Assembly: GCA_009869945.1 (NCBI GenBank)
Contig: WIXG01000032.1
Coordinates: 62,001-126,000 of the forward strand
Length of the DNA: 64,000 nucleotides
Direction: 5' to 3'
Source: Mesaphorura yosii
Taxonomy: Eukaryota > Arthropoda > Collembola > Poduromorpha > Tullbergiidae
Of this stretch, positions 12,743-22,789 are shown one piece after another. Under the pieces are notes generated by a model. It worked only from the letters and a program-made list of their open reading frames with translations, was not told where the DNA came from and did no database searches. Numbering within the stretch: position 1 is the first letter of the stretch; each line of letters starts with the position of its first letter. Made by a program: the position numbers and the translations under genes.

Positions 12743-13951
12743 ACAGATAAGCAATTGCGTGCTGGTGCTAAACTCACAACAAAGAGCCAGAAACTAGAAC
12801 CCAATCATGCTCACAGAAATGTAACTAAGATTACGTTTTTCATGTAAACAAACCAACCGCCAACCGGCCATTGTTATAATTTCGTAGCTCGTGTAATTAA
12901 CTATTCCAGTCTGCCAATGCCAAGTGCATAATTCTCTTGCTGATTTACAAGGGCGCAGAAGCCTTCCCAAATTACGAAATACGAATCCACGTCCTTCAAA
13001 GTCCGTGTTAACGTGTTTCGTGTAGCTAAAAAATGTTCCTACTCAAATGAAGCATTGGGGCTGAATCTCAGGAGTGCAGGTTCGAAAAGTATTAAGCCAG
13101 AAATTGCTCGAACCAGTGTCGGTATTGATTATGCAGCAGTATTGTACTGAAAATTTCCTAAAATATGCCACGGCAATGGCAAGAATTCATTCCAAAAGTA
13201 TTTTCGTGATTGGCCATTTCTTTATTCATCGTCCTTCTTTCTCCTTTCTGTACGAGCGGACAGAGCAGAGCGTCAGCAGTATTTTTCTCCTTCATTTTCT
13301 GTCGCGCCGTCACGTTGCCCAAGAATCGAGAACCAGTGAAAGGGTAAACTAGAGTATTCACACTAGACTTAGGTTGACCGCTACTATTTTTGTAGAACTT
13401 CGTAGGATGCAAATGCAATTAGTGCGTGTGCGTGCGTGAGTTAATCAGCTGCATATTTGTACTTGTAAGGCTTTAACTAGCGGTAGTGTCAGACGACAAT
13501 GCAAAGGCAATGATCGAAGAAGCGCTCCTTCAACTTTGTTAGCACAACGATCCGAGATTATCGACCACACGTGATTATGATTACTGGCCCAGGAAATCTG
13601 TTCTGAACCGTCGTGGCAGGATTCAGACTAAATCGGTGCTATACGCTATACTGTAAATGCGAAATTATGTCGATGATTGATTAATGATAACTACAAGATT
13701 TGGCCCTAAAATAGACAAATCCGGCATGAGTCCATTTTTCAATGCGGCAGTCGGAGTAACTAACTTAAACAATGCATAATTGAAGTATGCACTTGACTAC
13801 CGCTACTGTACAGAATTGAGCTAAGTTTGACTATCCTTCGGTCTTTTCTAATGAAACGTGAATAAGAATTCCTCGAATCGTAATTTAGTTTTAATTGCTC
13901 GCGTACGCGTACGTACAACTTTGTAAAGGCATTTTGTATGGTTTTCGTACA

Positions 13952-13970
13952 AATTCGTACGGTACGAATT
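13952..13970. repeat. 19-bp palindrome in the 3'UTR
   Basis: AATTCGTAC and GTACGAATT flank one central G, a perfect inverted repeat with a one-base centre. It sits in a patch of GTAC-containing words (13900-13970). Confidence 0.7.
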
Positions 13971-14296
13971 AAGTCGTCCTCGCAGACTTAGGATTAGTAT
14001 TAGAACTAGAATTTAGAGATTAGAGCCTGCGCAGAGAGTGCACTGTCTCACGGAATGTTGCTTATCGTGCCCACACTTTCGTAGATCGTAGTTAAGTACA
14101 TAGCCAGTACGCTAGCAAGCCAAGTTCAAATGAATGATGTCGCGTAAGTAAGATTGTTTGCATCTCAAGTATTGAACTTTGTTAACTAAAAACTGCTGTG
14201 TGCCGTACACACAAGACAAATACCATTTACTACTGAAACTGCTACACAAGACGTACTTTACCATAATACGCAAGTATAAAACTATGAATTAGAGGT

Positions 14297-14302
14297 AATA
14301 AA
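14297..14302 (+). terminator. Polyadenylation signal AATAAA of the coactivator gene
   Basis: A canonical AATAAA hexamer. It is the first strong signal I see downstream of the TAG at 12378, and it precedes the start of a different gene. Confidence 0.55.
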
Positions 14303-14319
14303 TGGTCTATTGCATTACT

Positions 14320-15387
14320 CGTTCCAACAATGTACGGCGACTAACCCAGAATTTATTTAATGGCATCAAAATCACATGAATTTGATTCTTTACTTCGGTC
14401 TTGACTTCCGCATCCGCTTGGCTAATGTCCCCTTGAAATTCGAAGGGATTCCAAGCTCTAATTTGGGTCGAAGCAAAAAAAGAAATTCTTCAAGAAAATG
14501 TCTGAAATTTACTGCTGAGACCAACAAAAGCACCTGACTTCGACATGGACGCAGTTAATTTCAACCCAGGATAAGATCAGATCATTTTTCTTGCATATAA
14601 AATCTGCTGGATTGAAGAAATTTGAGAATGACCGTCACCGACTTTTCGAGCCGTCAGGGGCCTGCCTAACCCAAATTAGACAAATTTCATTAATTATTTT
14701 CAGCGTTTTCGGAAGAAGCGCGTCGTTTTGGGAAATTTGAGATTTCCAAGCTGGCGGAGGGATTCTCGCAATGCGCCGCCGCAGCGGCATCCGGATATAT
14801 TGAAGCAACTGCCGTGTCTTCGGGCAAGATTGGTGGATTGAAGGCTGAATTCCGAGGTGAAATCAGTCGCTGATAAGCAGCGCTGATTAAAATGAACGCA
14901 TGCGAGCATCTCCGGAGCAACAGAATCTGCACAGAAAGTTGTGAGCTTCCTTGCTTCAATGATAAAGCCAGAAGTTCAAGTTTTTGAGTACGAAAAGTAG
15001 GAAGCCTAGTAAAAAAGCGCAAGAGACTTGTATTGATGTTATTCCGTATGTACAGAGCATTACTTACATAAGCAGTGCGTAGAGAGCAAGCAGACACAAG
15101 GATAGCGACAGACAGAGACGGACTGCCTAGCAATAAAAGTAGCGTTTGTGTTCTGTGTCTCCGCTGCACACAGCAAAGGACGTCCTGTACAGAGCCAAAG
15201 CATTACTCAGACATTTATTTCCAAATTGATTGTTTATTGCGGTGCGGGACTCGCGTTCGCAATTGCACTGATTTCAATGTGACCAGTGACTAGCAGTGAA
15301 TTGTGAACTCGAAGCAAGTCGACCAGTTTACCACCGCTTAATTGACCAAGCATCCGACGTCGGTGGTGGTCAACCGATTTAATCAAG
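14320..15387. other. Intergenic region and 5' leader of the zinc-finger gene
   Basis: About 1 kb lies between the coactivator polyA signal and the zinc-finger ATG. The last few hundred bases must contain the promoter and 5' leader of that gene; I see no convincing TATA box. A minus-strand open frame at 14690-15169 has no recognisable content and is not called. Confidence 0.5.
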
Positions 15388-17844
15388 ATGGACAACATTT
15401 TTGATCTCGAATTGAATGAATTCCGCAACAGCAATCACAACCTGGACTTGACTGGACTGTCCGATCTGCTGCCCAACGACACGGAGGAGATTAAGAATCT
15501 ATCGTCCAAAGTACAATGTTTAGAGCAACAACTCAATCAGTTGATGCAGACTGTGTCGTACTGCTTCGACACGATAAATCAGTTCCAGACAATGAACACA
15601 AAAATCGAAACTTGCGAGAAGCTACTCAACACGACCGTTTCGGAAGTTGCAACGCTAAAGCGACAGAGTCTATGGAAGCTTGGTAACCAAACGAGTAAGG
15701 TTTCTTCAAATTGCTTAGGCCAATTACGCCCATTTTTTAATAAGTGATCTAGTTTAATAATCTCTTCTCTGCGCTGTCTTATAGATACAGCGAATGTTGA
15801 GGAGTCGACTGGCTCCACGGCGACTGAAAGTGGCCAACCCAACTTTCAAGGGTTGGACCAAGTGGCTGAAGACACATGTCCCGGTCCTGATCAAGTGTAC
15901 AATACTCAAATGGGTTTAAATGCAATCGACACGCAAGAATCTATTAATGTCGGAGACACCAGTAAGATTCCAGATGAGCCAGAAGCGGCGGCGGTGCCAA
16001 AGTCCAATGATGAAATTGAAGAGAAAAGTCTACCCTTCAATGGCCTGGAGAGTCAGGATCCAAAGGAAAGCGATGGTGATGTTTTAGATTATGTTGGGGT
16101 GGACAACTTCGACTACGCTGTTTATGAGTTGAACACTACCCCGAACACTGAAGATGATTTAGGTAAACCATTTTTGGCGTTTAAAGCTCCTTGTATCTTG
16201 ACTTATGTTATTGATTTTAACTTCGGCTAGGCCAAACCCTGAACTCGCTGGGCGCCCCTGAAACCAAAGAGATTTACATCGAGGACTTTGAACTTGATGA
16301 CCTGGAACCTGGAGGTAAAAAATCGCTTCTACTCCCCTGCTTGATGTACACTACCGAAATTTAGCTTCCGAATTAATGAATTATAGTTAATGATTTATGG
16401 TGATGAGAGTGATGAAATGACAATTCTATTCACAGACCAGAATCATTTGTATTCCACACTGGCCCTGGACGACCTTGTCAAATTTGGCTTTCGTCCTCGC
16501 AAAAATGGTTCAGTGACCAACAATAACGCTAAAGTTAGCTCAGACTCAGCGAAGAATGGCAAGGACAGTTCGCAAGCTGATTCCGACGACGACGACGATT
16601 CAGAGACGGTGGACCCTTGTGACATATGTGGCAAGGTCGTCTCGCGACGAAAAGATATGAAGAGGCATATGCTGACGCATGTTGAAAAGACTGGGTTTCC
16701 GTGTCCCGACTGTGGAAAGTCCTTCGCTCGTAAGGACGCCATCAAGAAGCACCAGAAACAAAATAAGTGTTCCAAGTTGGACCAAGTCAGATGTAAGACT
16801 TTTTATAAATGCAAGGCTGGGAGGCTAGGCTTTTATATGGTTGCTAATGATTGCGATTTTTTATCATTGTTTATTGCTTCGTTTATTAATGTCACACAGA
16901 TCAAACTGAGTTACTTCAAGGACGGCGGACCGTCGCTGTTGAGAACAGCACTCCTACCCCTTCCGACTGTGGTGTTTGTGGGAAGGTGTTTGCCACTAGA
17001 CTGAAAATGAAGGAGCATTTCCGAAACATTCACGAAAAAGATAAACACTTTCGTTGCAAACAGTGCGGAAAAACATTTCACAGGAAAGGTAATTTAATAT
17101 TTTTAATATTCACAGGAAATAATGGAAACAATCAATTCTGTTTAACGAGCCTCTTTGCTGGTTTGGATTTCAGTGAATCTCAAAGCCCATCTCCTGAAAC
17201 ATGAGAATGACTCCCCATGCCGCTGCGAGAAGTGTGGTCGAGTGTTTGCTCGGTTTTTCGACTTGGCACGTCATAAGAAATCTCATTCTGGAATTAAGGA
17301 GCATAAATGCGACATCTGCGGAGCAGTATTTACAAGAGGCACTGGTTTGACGAATCATAGGCGGATTCACCAGTCCGAGTCAGGTATGTAATTGTTTTAC
17401 AGTTTTATTATACTCTCTGACTTCATAAAACGTATCATTTAATTCTTGCTTTTCCCCTTCAGATGACCGAAATCAAATTTGCAACAAATGCGGAGGCGCC
17501 TTTAAGGATTTACGGGCATTAAGCAAGCATAACAAAATGCAGCATTCCGAAGCACCAGACAAGAACGGATCCAATGAGTGTAATCGTAGCAGGAATGGTG
17601 TGAATTGCGTTGACAGCGACAGCAATGGCGAAAATCAAGATCGCCAGCAATTGAGCGAGCTTAACCAGCTTAAGAATATTACAGTAAGATTTTAATCCTT
17701 TCTATTCTCCTAGTTGGGTGTCATATCCTAGCATTACCCTACTTACCTTTTTGTGCTTAGAATGGGGACGAGTCCTATCAGCTATTCGATTCAATCGGAC
17801 TACCGCCGCTGGATGAGGAATTTATTGACGTGTCCTTCAAGTAA
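15388..17844 (+). CDS. C2H2 zinc-finger protein, seven fingers, complete
   Basis: Eight exons: 15388-15694, 15785-16162, 16231-16314, 16436-16792, 16900-17088, 17174-17383, 17463-17683 and 17761-17844. Introns are 68-121 bases; all joins are phase 1 except the last (phase 0). The product is 609 residues. The ATG context (ATCAAGATGG) is good. Residues 1-100 are acidic with a probable coiled coil (SSKVQCLEQQLNQLMQTVSY), suggesting dimerisation. Residues ~100-315 are acidic and disordered, ending in a DSDDDDDS patch. From ~318 come seven fingers beginning CDICGKVVSRR, CPDCGKSFARK, CGVCGKVFATR, CKQCGKTFHRK, CEKCGRVFARF, CDICGAVFTRG and CNKCGGAFKDL. Finger 2 ends in Cys instead of the second His (H-x5-C). 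The tail is DEEFIDVSFK. Role inferred: nuclear DNA-binding transcription factor. Fingers 1-2 and 3-7 are separated by a short linker. I cannot assign orthology. Confidence 0.9.
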
Positions 17845-17894
17845 CTTTTCGTTCCGCTTCACCCACGCTTAATAGCGCCCAATCAGCTTTAAAT

Positions 17895-18011
17895 ACGCAA
17901 GAACCGAAAGGGCAGCATCGAATTTCGAAGGTCAAATGAATTACGAGATATTAAACACACAAGAACCGAAAGAGCAGCATCCAATTTCGAAGGTCAAATG
18001 AATTACGAGAT
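17895..18011. repeat. Tandem duplication, 62-bp period, in the zinc-finger 3'UTR
   Basis: The segment at 17895-17949 recurs at 17957-18011 with only a few mismatches (ACGCAAGAACC versus ACACAAGAACC at the left; AATTACGAGAT in both at the right). The copies are separated by 7 bases. High similarity indicates a recent duplication. Confidence 0.9.
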
Positions 18012-18228
18012 CACTTCTCCTTCTGAATTCTGAATCTTGTCCTCGTTGTCGGTTAATAGTCTTAGTTATTTTACTAGTTTAACCAATACTGTTTTATGTA
18101 CCATTTATAATTCAGATAGACTTCGCTTATTTTATTTTCTCTTTGTGAACGTTAATAATTTTAGCTATTTTACCGTTGTTTCTTCTAATACTTTTGTAAC
18201 ACGTTATTGTGAAAGAATTCAGAAATCC

Positions 18229-18234
18229 AATAAA
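18229..18234 (+). terminator. Polyadenylation signal AATAAA of the zinc-finger gene
   Basis: A canonical hexamer 385 bases after the stop codon and before the next gene. Confidence 0.7.
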
Positions 18235-18353
18235 AAGTGAAATTCAATTGCCCTGGTTTTAATTCTATCTAAAATACTTGAAGTTAGAATATGGATTTCA
18301 AATTCTGAAGGACAAGACTGGTTGGTTGTAATTAATACGGGTAACTGCGGCAA

Positions 18354-18697
18354 CTACATTCCAGAGACGATATACAAGTGCAGGTTCAGAGGTTGTCCTG
18401 CCACATTTTGGTTGCCCTGTTGCATATCTGTTTCAGAGGCTTGAGAGGACCCGCCGGAATTGGAGTAATTTTCATCCTGGGACCCTACTGATTCAGCAAG
18501 GAACCGCAAGGTTGATCCAACTGAACCTTTCCAGTTGCATCTGTTTGGCTTAGCAGTAGTAGCAGAAATTCTTCACAGGTCTTGTACTGGACACCCCCAA
18601 GCTCCTTAGGATTTATTATATCTTCAATGACTCTAATCTCGAAGAAGAAACATAATGAATACGGGTGAGATACGCCCATGTTCTTTGCTGGAATCAT
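18354..18697 (-). pseudogene. Possible minus-strand coding remnant with one frameshift
   Basis: On the minus strand, an open frame starting with ATG at 18697 reads to a stop at 18485 (late part includes KELGGVQYKTCEEF and GKVQLDQPCGSLLNQ). Immediately after, in another frame, comes a natural-looking Ser/Gln/Asn-rich tail (SQDENYSNSGGSSQASETDM ... LYIVSGM) ending at a TAG at 18354-18356. One base of shift would join them. No splice sites explain the change. The family is unknown. The upstream end overlaps the proposed start of the plus-strand ATPase gene, so only one of the two interpretations may be right. This may be a decayed gene fragment or chance. Confidence 0.25.
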
Positions 18698-21600
18698 GCT
18701 TATCTCTCACAGCTAGACTGCCGAGATTGGGGGCCAGCGGTCAGCAGCAAATGGGAGAGCCGATTTCCATTCAAAACGATTTCAAGCCTATTCATGCTGA
18801 TGTAGTGCAGATTAGAAGTATTGGATCAATTAAAGGCGTAGAGACAAAAACGTTTAGTGTGCACAGTCCACACACAAAGGTTGAACTACTGCGTAGACGC
18901 AGGCTAAGCAAGGAGACGAACGTGGCGTCGACGAATTCCCTTTCCAGTCCAACCAATATGCATCGGCTTGCAGCAGATGCACGAATACCGTTATCAGACG
19001 TAAATAGCAAACGGTCACCATATGCACATGTGAAAGGTAGGAAAGGGTTCATACAAAAGCTTATCTCTCCCTTAGAAGAACTGAACCTGCGTTCAAAAGA
19101 CAGTAGAACCAAAAACGTCTATTCTGACACTTTCTTTCTATCGCGTAATTGCCTGATCATATCTTTCCCAGTCCAGTGGATGTTTTTACCAGCACACGTT
19201 TTGACTCGAAGGAGTGGAGATCATTACAATTTGTCCGCTTTTGGCTTTTACCTGTAGGAACTTTTAACTTGTGTTTAGTTTCAAGTCCGACACTTTAGGC
19301 TTTAACCTTTTACACTTTAACAGTTCAAGTGAATCAGAATTAAGCATTATCTTCACGACACTCAGGAGGGTAGAAGAACAAGCCGTTCTCTGACTTGATC
19401 ATCAGATCATTGGCTCAGGTAAGTTCTTGCTACAAAATTAGTAGATGCTGTAGCGTTTTAAAACAACAAACATCCGCGAGGGATACTGAAGATGGGAGTT
19501 AATCGTTAACTGATCCATAAATCTCATATCTCTGATTTTCATTTGTGCAGAGTCAAATATGGGGCAAGAACAGTCTTCCACACTTGGGGGAGGGCTCCCG
19601 GGCGCAGCAAACTCAATGCCATTTGCAAACGTTCCTGGGCAGCCAACACAGCAGCACTTTTCCATGACGGCCTTGGGAAGTGGAAGTGGCTCTCACCAGC
19701 GCCAGCTTAGACAACCTCCTGTGGTGGGTAGAAGCAGACGTCGTCCTTTGGCTCCTCTTTATTCCTCAGAAACCGTCCCATCTGCACCTTCGGTTGGAAA
19801 TCGTGCTGAAAATGATGAAAACCATCCGCAAGATCACCTGGTGACTCCTCGAACAGAACAGTTTACATTTGATCTACCGAATTTAAACGTGGTAAGACCT
19901 TTTTACAATTCTATTCGTATTTAGGATGCTGATTGCCTCTGAGAAAACCTCAGGCCAATTTGTCTACTGCTATTAGTTGGCAATATTAGCAAATAGCATA
20001 AGACATTTTTGCGCCTGTGGAAAAGCTGTTTAATTTGTAGTTTAGTTACTAATTTGCTGCACGTTTGGAAGATTCCTCCTCGAAGTGGATTTGGCCCACC
20101 AGCGATTCCGCTTCCATCTCCAGTTGCTCAACCTGTTTTGCCACGGGAGTCAAGTAACAAAATGTTTAAACTGGAGATGAACATTGATTCTTCTGATGGC
20201 AAGATTAGCGGCAAACTGGTCGTTGAGGATGCTCAAACAGCGGCAGCAAGTCGAGCAAATCTTTGTGGAGCATGCAAGTCTCCACTGGCAAACCATGGCG
20301 AGGGCGAGAGTCAACGAGGAGCGATGGGATATGGGTACCGTCAAAATTACAATTTCGATTTTTCGACTCGACCACTCGTTGTTTGTGGTGTGCCAGTGAG
20401 ATAGGTTTTAATTAACATTTTTTGGCAGGGAATTGCGTTCGCTGGAACAAATGAATCGACAGTTCGATCAAGAGGCATTTCATCTTCTGCACAAGATCGA
20501 TTCTGAGCTGATGACAGGTGTTGGAGCAATTGATTGTTACAAAGTGGCTGGTTTGGTTGCTGAAAGAAAATATCTTCAAGTCAGTTTCATAACAGAACAG
20601 AATATGAGAGAAATTCGAGTAATCTGTTTGTTGTTTGATTTTCGGCAGGACGAAGTTTTTCATCGAATGAGCCGACCAGACTTGTTTGATGGCATTCGTC
20701 GGTACAGAACCACAGGTATTTTGCTGTATGGGCCAGCTGGAAATGGAAAAACATTCATGGCCAACTTGATCGCTGGGCATATCGCACGTCGCTACATTAA
20801 TGTTCAGCCTTACTACTTGGATTCGCCGGCGGCGTACCAACTATTGATTGCAATCTTTCGTTTGGCATCATCACAGCCCAGTCAGCCCTCCGTCATCGTC
20901 TTTGATAACATTGACCAAACGTTTCGTGGCAAGAACAAGTTGCAAGAACTCTTAGCCAGTGAATTTGTAAGTGCATTGATTAATTTTAAACAGTGATCAT
21001 ATTCATATGTTTGGTCGGATAAAGATGAAATTTCTTGACTTATTTCAGAGTCTCAGTATGCAGAGAGGGGATCACATTGTGGTCATCGGAACAACCAGAA
21101 TGGAGTGCTACCACCATCTCCCGAAGAAAATCGCGGACTGCTTCGAACACCGCATTAAAACGAAGTTACCAGATGAAAAGGTAATTAGGGGCAAGGGCAG
21201 AAAATAATATTACTATGATATGAAATAATGAGGGCTCTGAATGCTTTTTTATTTTTATACAGGAAAGACGAGCCTTGATTTCTGCTTTCATGGAATCGGT
21301 CCGCCATAATCTGACTAGATCGAACATCAGGGACATTGCAGATGCTACTGCCAACCGTACACGTGGACAAATTGAAGCAATTTGCCGAAAGGCGGCAAGC
21401 ATTCCTGCCTTGGAAGTTCCAAATGAACTGATCAGATCAGCTATTCCGTCATCGGTAAGTAAAATCTACATTGAACCCTTGAATCCCTCCCTGTACTTCA
21501 ATGTGACAAACGTTTATATTGCAGATTCGCCCTGTTACCATTGCGGATTTCATCACAGTCCTAAATCTGAGACACTTTCCGAATTCTCCAGAACCGATTG

Positions 21601-21731
21601 GTGACTCCAGCTCAATGGAAATTTCATCAATGGAAAGTGAAGTTTCTCAAGAATCTTCTGACGACGGGGCACCCTCTCCTCGTGGTCGCAATAATTTCAG
21701 TGGTAGCGACGTTCAAATTGAATTCCCCTAA
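18655..21731 (+). CDS. Divergent AAA ATPase (spastin/katanin/Vps4-like) with degraded catalytic site
   Basis: Well-supported exons: 19551-19891, 20072-20334, 20429-20579, 20649-20966, 21049-21180, 21263-21454 and 21525-21731. A first coding exon 18655-19036 joins 19551 in phase 1; within it 18665-18712 could be a 48-base in-frame intron. Full length is 661 residues; starting instead at ATG 19559 gives 531. The N-terminal half is disordered and basic/Pro/Ser-rich. The AAA module has Walker A GPAGNGKT (residues 277-284 of the 531 form) and Walker B VIVFDNID, where the catalytic Glu is Asn. The segment after VVIGTTR has FEHRI where relatives have the arginine fingers (RRF). The C-terminal IRPVTIADFITVL resembles the last helix of the katanin/spastin/Vps4 group. 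Nucleotide binding is likely and hydrolysis doubtful. The exact subfamily is unresolved. Confidence 0.8.
19419..19424 (+). other. Alternative splice donor of a possible 5' untranslated exon
   Basis: GCTCAG|GTAAGT at 19413-19424 is a near-perfect 5' splice site. It would splice over 19419-19550 to the acceptor at 19549-19550, just before ATG 19559. An exon ending here cannot be coding in the phase needed (it hits a stop), so it would serve as a noncoding first exon for the shorter ATPase form. Confidence 0.45.
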
Positions 21732-21892
21732 ATTAACAACTCAACCAATATTTTTTTAAAAATAGGGACCTAGTTTTGTTTCTTCTTTTCACATTATTTA
21801 CTTACTCAACCCAAATGATGTTAACTTCATTTAGTTAAGAACATTCTTTCACCTCTTTCTTCTTAAACCTCGTTGGAATTCTAAAGATCTTT

Positions 21893-21898
21893 TTTATT
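21893..21898 (-). terminator. Minus-strand polyadenylation signal AATAAA
   Basis: TTTATT on the plus strand reads AATAAA on the minus strand, 22 bases after the stop codon of the minus-strand frame at 21920-22789. It lies inside the 3'UTR of the ATPase gene. Confidence 0.5.
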
Positions 21899-21918
21899 TA
21901 ATCTTGATTTTGAAACTT

Positions 21919-21924
21919 ATTAAA
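21919..21924 (+). terminator. Polyadenylation signal ATTAAA of the AAA ATPase gene
   Basis: The common variant signal ATTAAA lies 188 bases after the TAA at 21729-21731. It overlaps the stop codon (minus strand, 21920-21922) of the convergent reading frame. Confidence 0.5.
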
Positions 21925-22789
21925 GTTGTACACTGCTAATTCTTACTCGCCCAGTGCTGGCGGAGGAACAGGAGGAACGGTTCGGATTTAGCTCGAAGGT
22001 GATCTTACGGTGCGTGTTCCAGAAATGCATGACGATACCTTGTTTACTGGCAAAGAGAGTTTTACATACCTCTACGTGTGAGTACATGGCTGAATTTTTT
22101 GCCTGAAGAGCCATGAAAGACCCGACTTGTCCGGGAAGGCCGAAGTTGTCCGCTTCAAACGAAACACGCTTGGAATAAGTGGAACACCTGATCGGAAAGT
22201 TGGGGCAGGGCGAAGGGCGACTGCCAATACCAACCGGGACTTGACCTTGGCGTTGTTGACTTCCAAGTACAGATGATGGGGCTGCCACGACTGCACCTGC
22301 ACTATGCCCAGATCCAGAGACCCCATTCTGGCGGGGTTGAGCAAGCTGAGGCCGCTGACGTTGGTGTTGCGGGTCTTCGGGAGGTTCAACATACTCCAAC
22401 CAATTTGCAACGATTTCTTTGTACAATTATGGGTGTTCCAGAAGCGTCGCTAGCGCTTCGTCACGGTGCAAAGGCGAGAAGTGTAGTTTCCTAATTTTTC
22501 TTAATTCCTGTATAAGTTCATCCTGGTCTACCCGTCCTAGTTGCTTTCCAAGATTGGAGCACTTGAATTTCCTGATGTTAAATACCGGAACCTTGCCGGG
22601 TTTCCCAAGAAGCGAACTTGTTGAACGGGATGGTTTACCACCTTCCACAACTTCGTTCGTTTTCACCGTCTGCGAAGTTTGCCTTGGTTGGTGTCCAGCA
22701 GAGTCCACAGCGATTTCTGTCTTCAAATTCTCCTGCTTCTTGAATTCCAAGACGTGCTGAAGGGTCTGATTCAGACCACCCTCCTTCAC
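21920..22789 (-). pseudogene. Minus-strand frame with one in-frame stop; zinc-finger-like pseudogene or readthrough gene
   Basis: One reading frame stays open for about 290 codons except for a single TAA at 22427-22429. Text on both sides reads as one protein: EALATLLEHP before the stop and LYKEIVANWLEYVEPPEDPQ directly after. The first half is Lys/Glu/Thr-rich with a helical RVDQDELIQELRKIRKL. The second half is Gln/Pro/Ser-rich, then has VCKTLFASKQGIVMHFWNTH, which looks like a C2H2 finger missing its first cysteine. No in-frame ATG opens the frame; an ATG just upstream (near 22797-22801) is one base out of frame. The intron-free layout, shifted start, internal stop and eroded finger suggest a decayed (perhaps processed) copy. 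A polyA signal follows. Stop-codon readthrough is the alternative. Family not recognised. Confidence 0.5.

Larger units (their letters stand above)
12379..14320 (+). other. 3' untranslated region of the coactivator gene
   Basis: After the TAG stop at 12376-12378 there is about 1.9 kb without plausible coding content, AT-rich at first. It ends near an AATAAA signal at 14297-14302. The length is usual for a large regulatory gene. It includes a direct repeat of ACGTGCAG words at about 12721-12742 and a 19-bp palindrome at 13952-13970. The exact cleavage point is inferred. Confidence 0.6.
17845..18250 (+). other. 3' untranslated region of the zinc-finger gene
   Basis: This runs from the TAA at 17842-17844 to just past AATAAA at 18229-18234. 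It contains a direct duplication of about 55 bases (next entry). The open frame at 18037-18240 lies in this UTR and is Phe/Asn/Ser-rich noise. Confidence 0.7.

Noticed and set aside
16387-16435. Acceptor at 16385-16386 for zinc-finger exon 4
   Set aside because: It would give the wrong phase and an immediate stop; the acceptor at 16434-16435 keeps frame.
20041-20071. Acceptors at 20039-20045 for the ATPase exon starting near 20.07 kb
   Set aside because: Both give the wrong phase or a stop; the AG at 20070-20071, after a TACTAAT branch-like motif, keeps frame.
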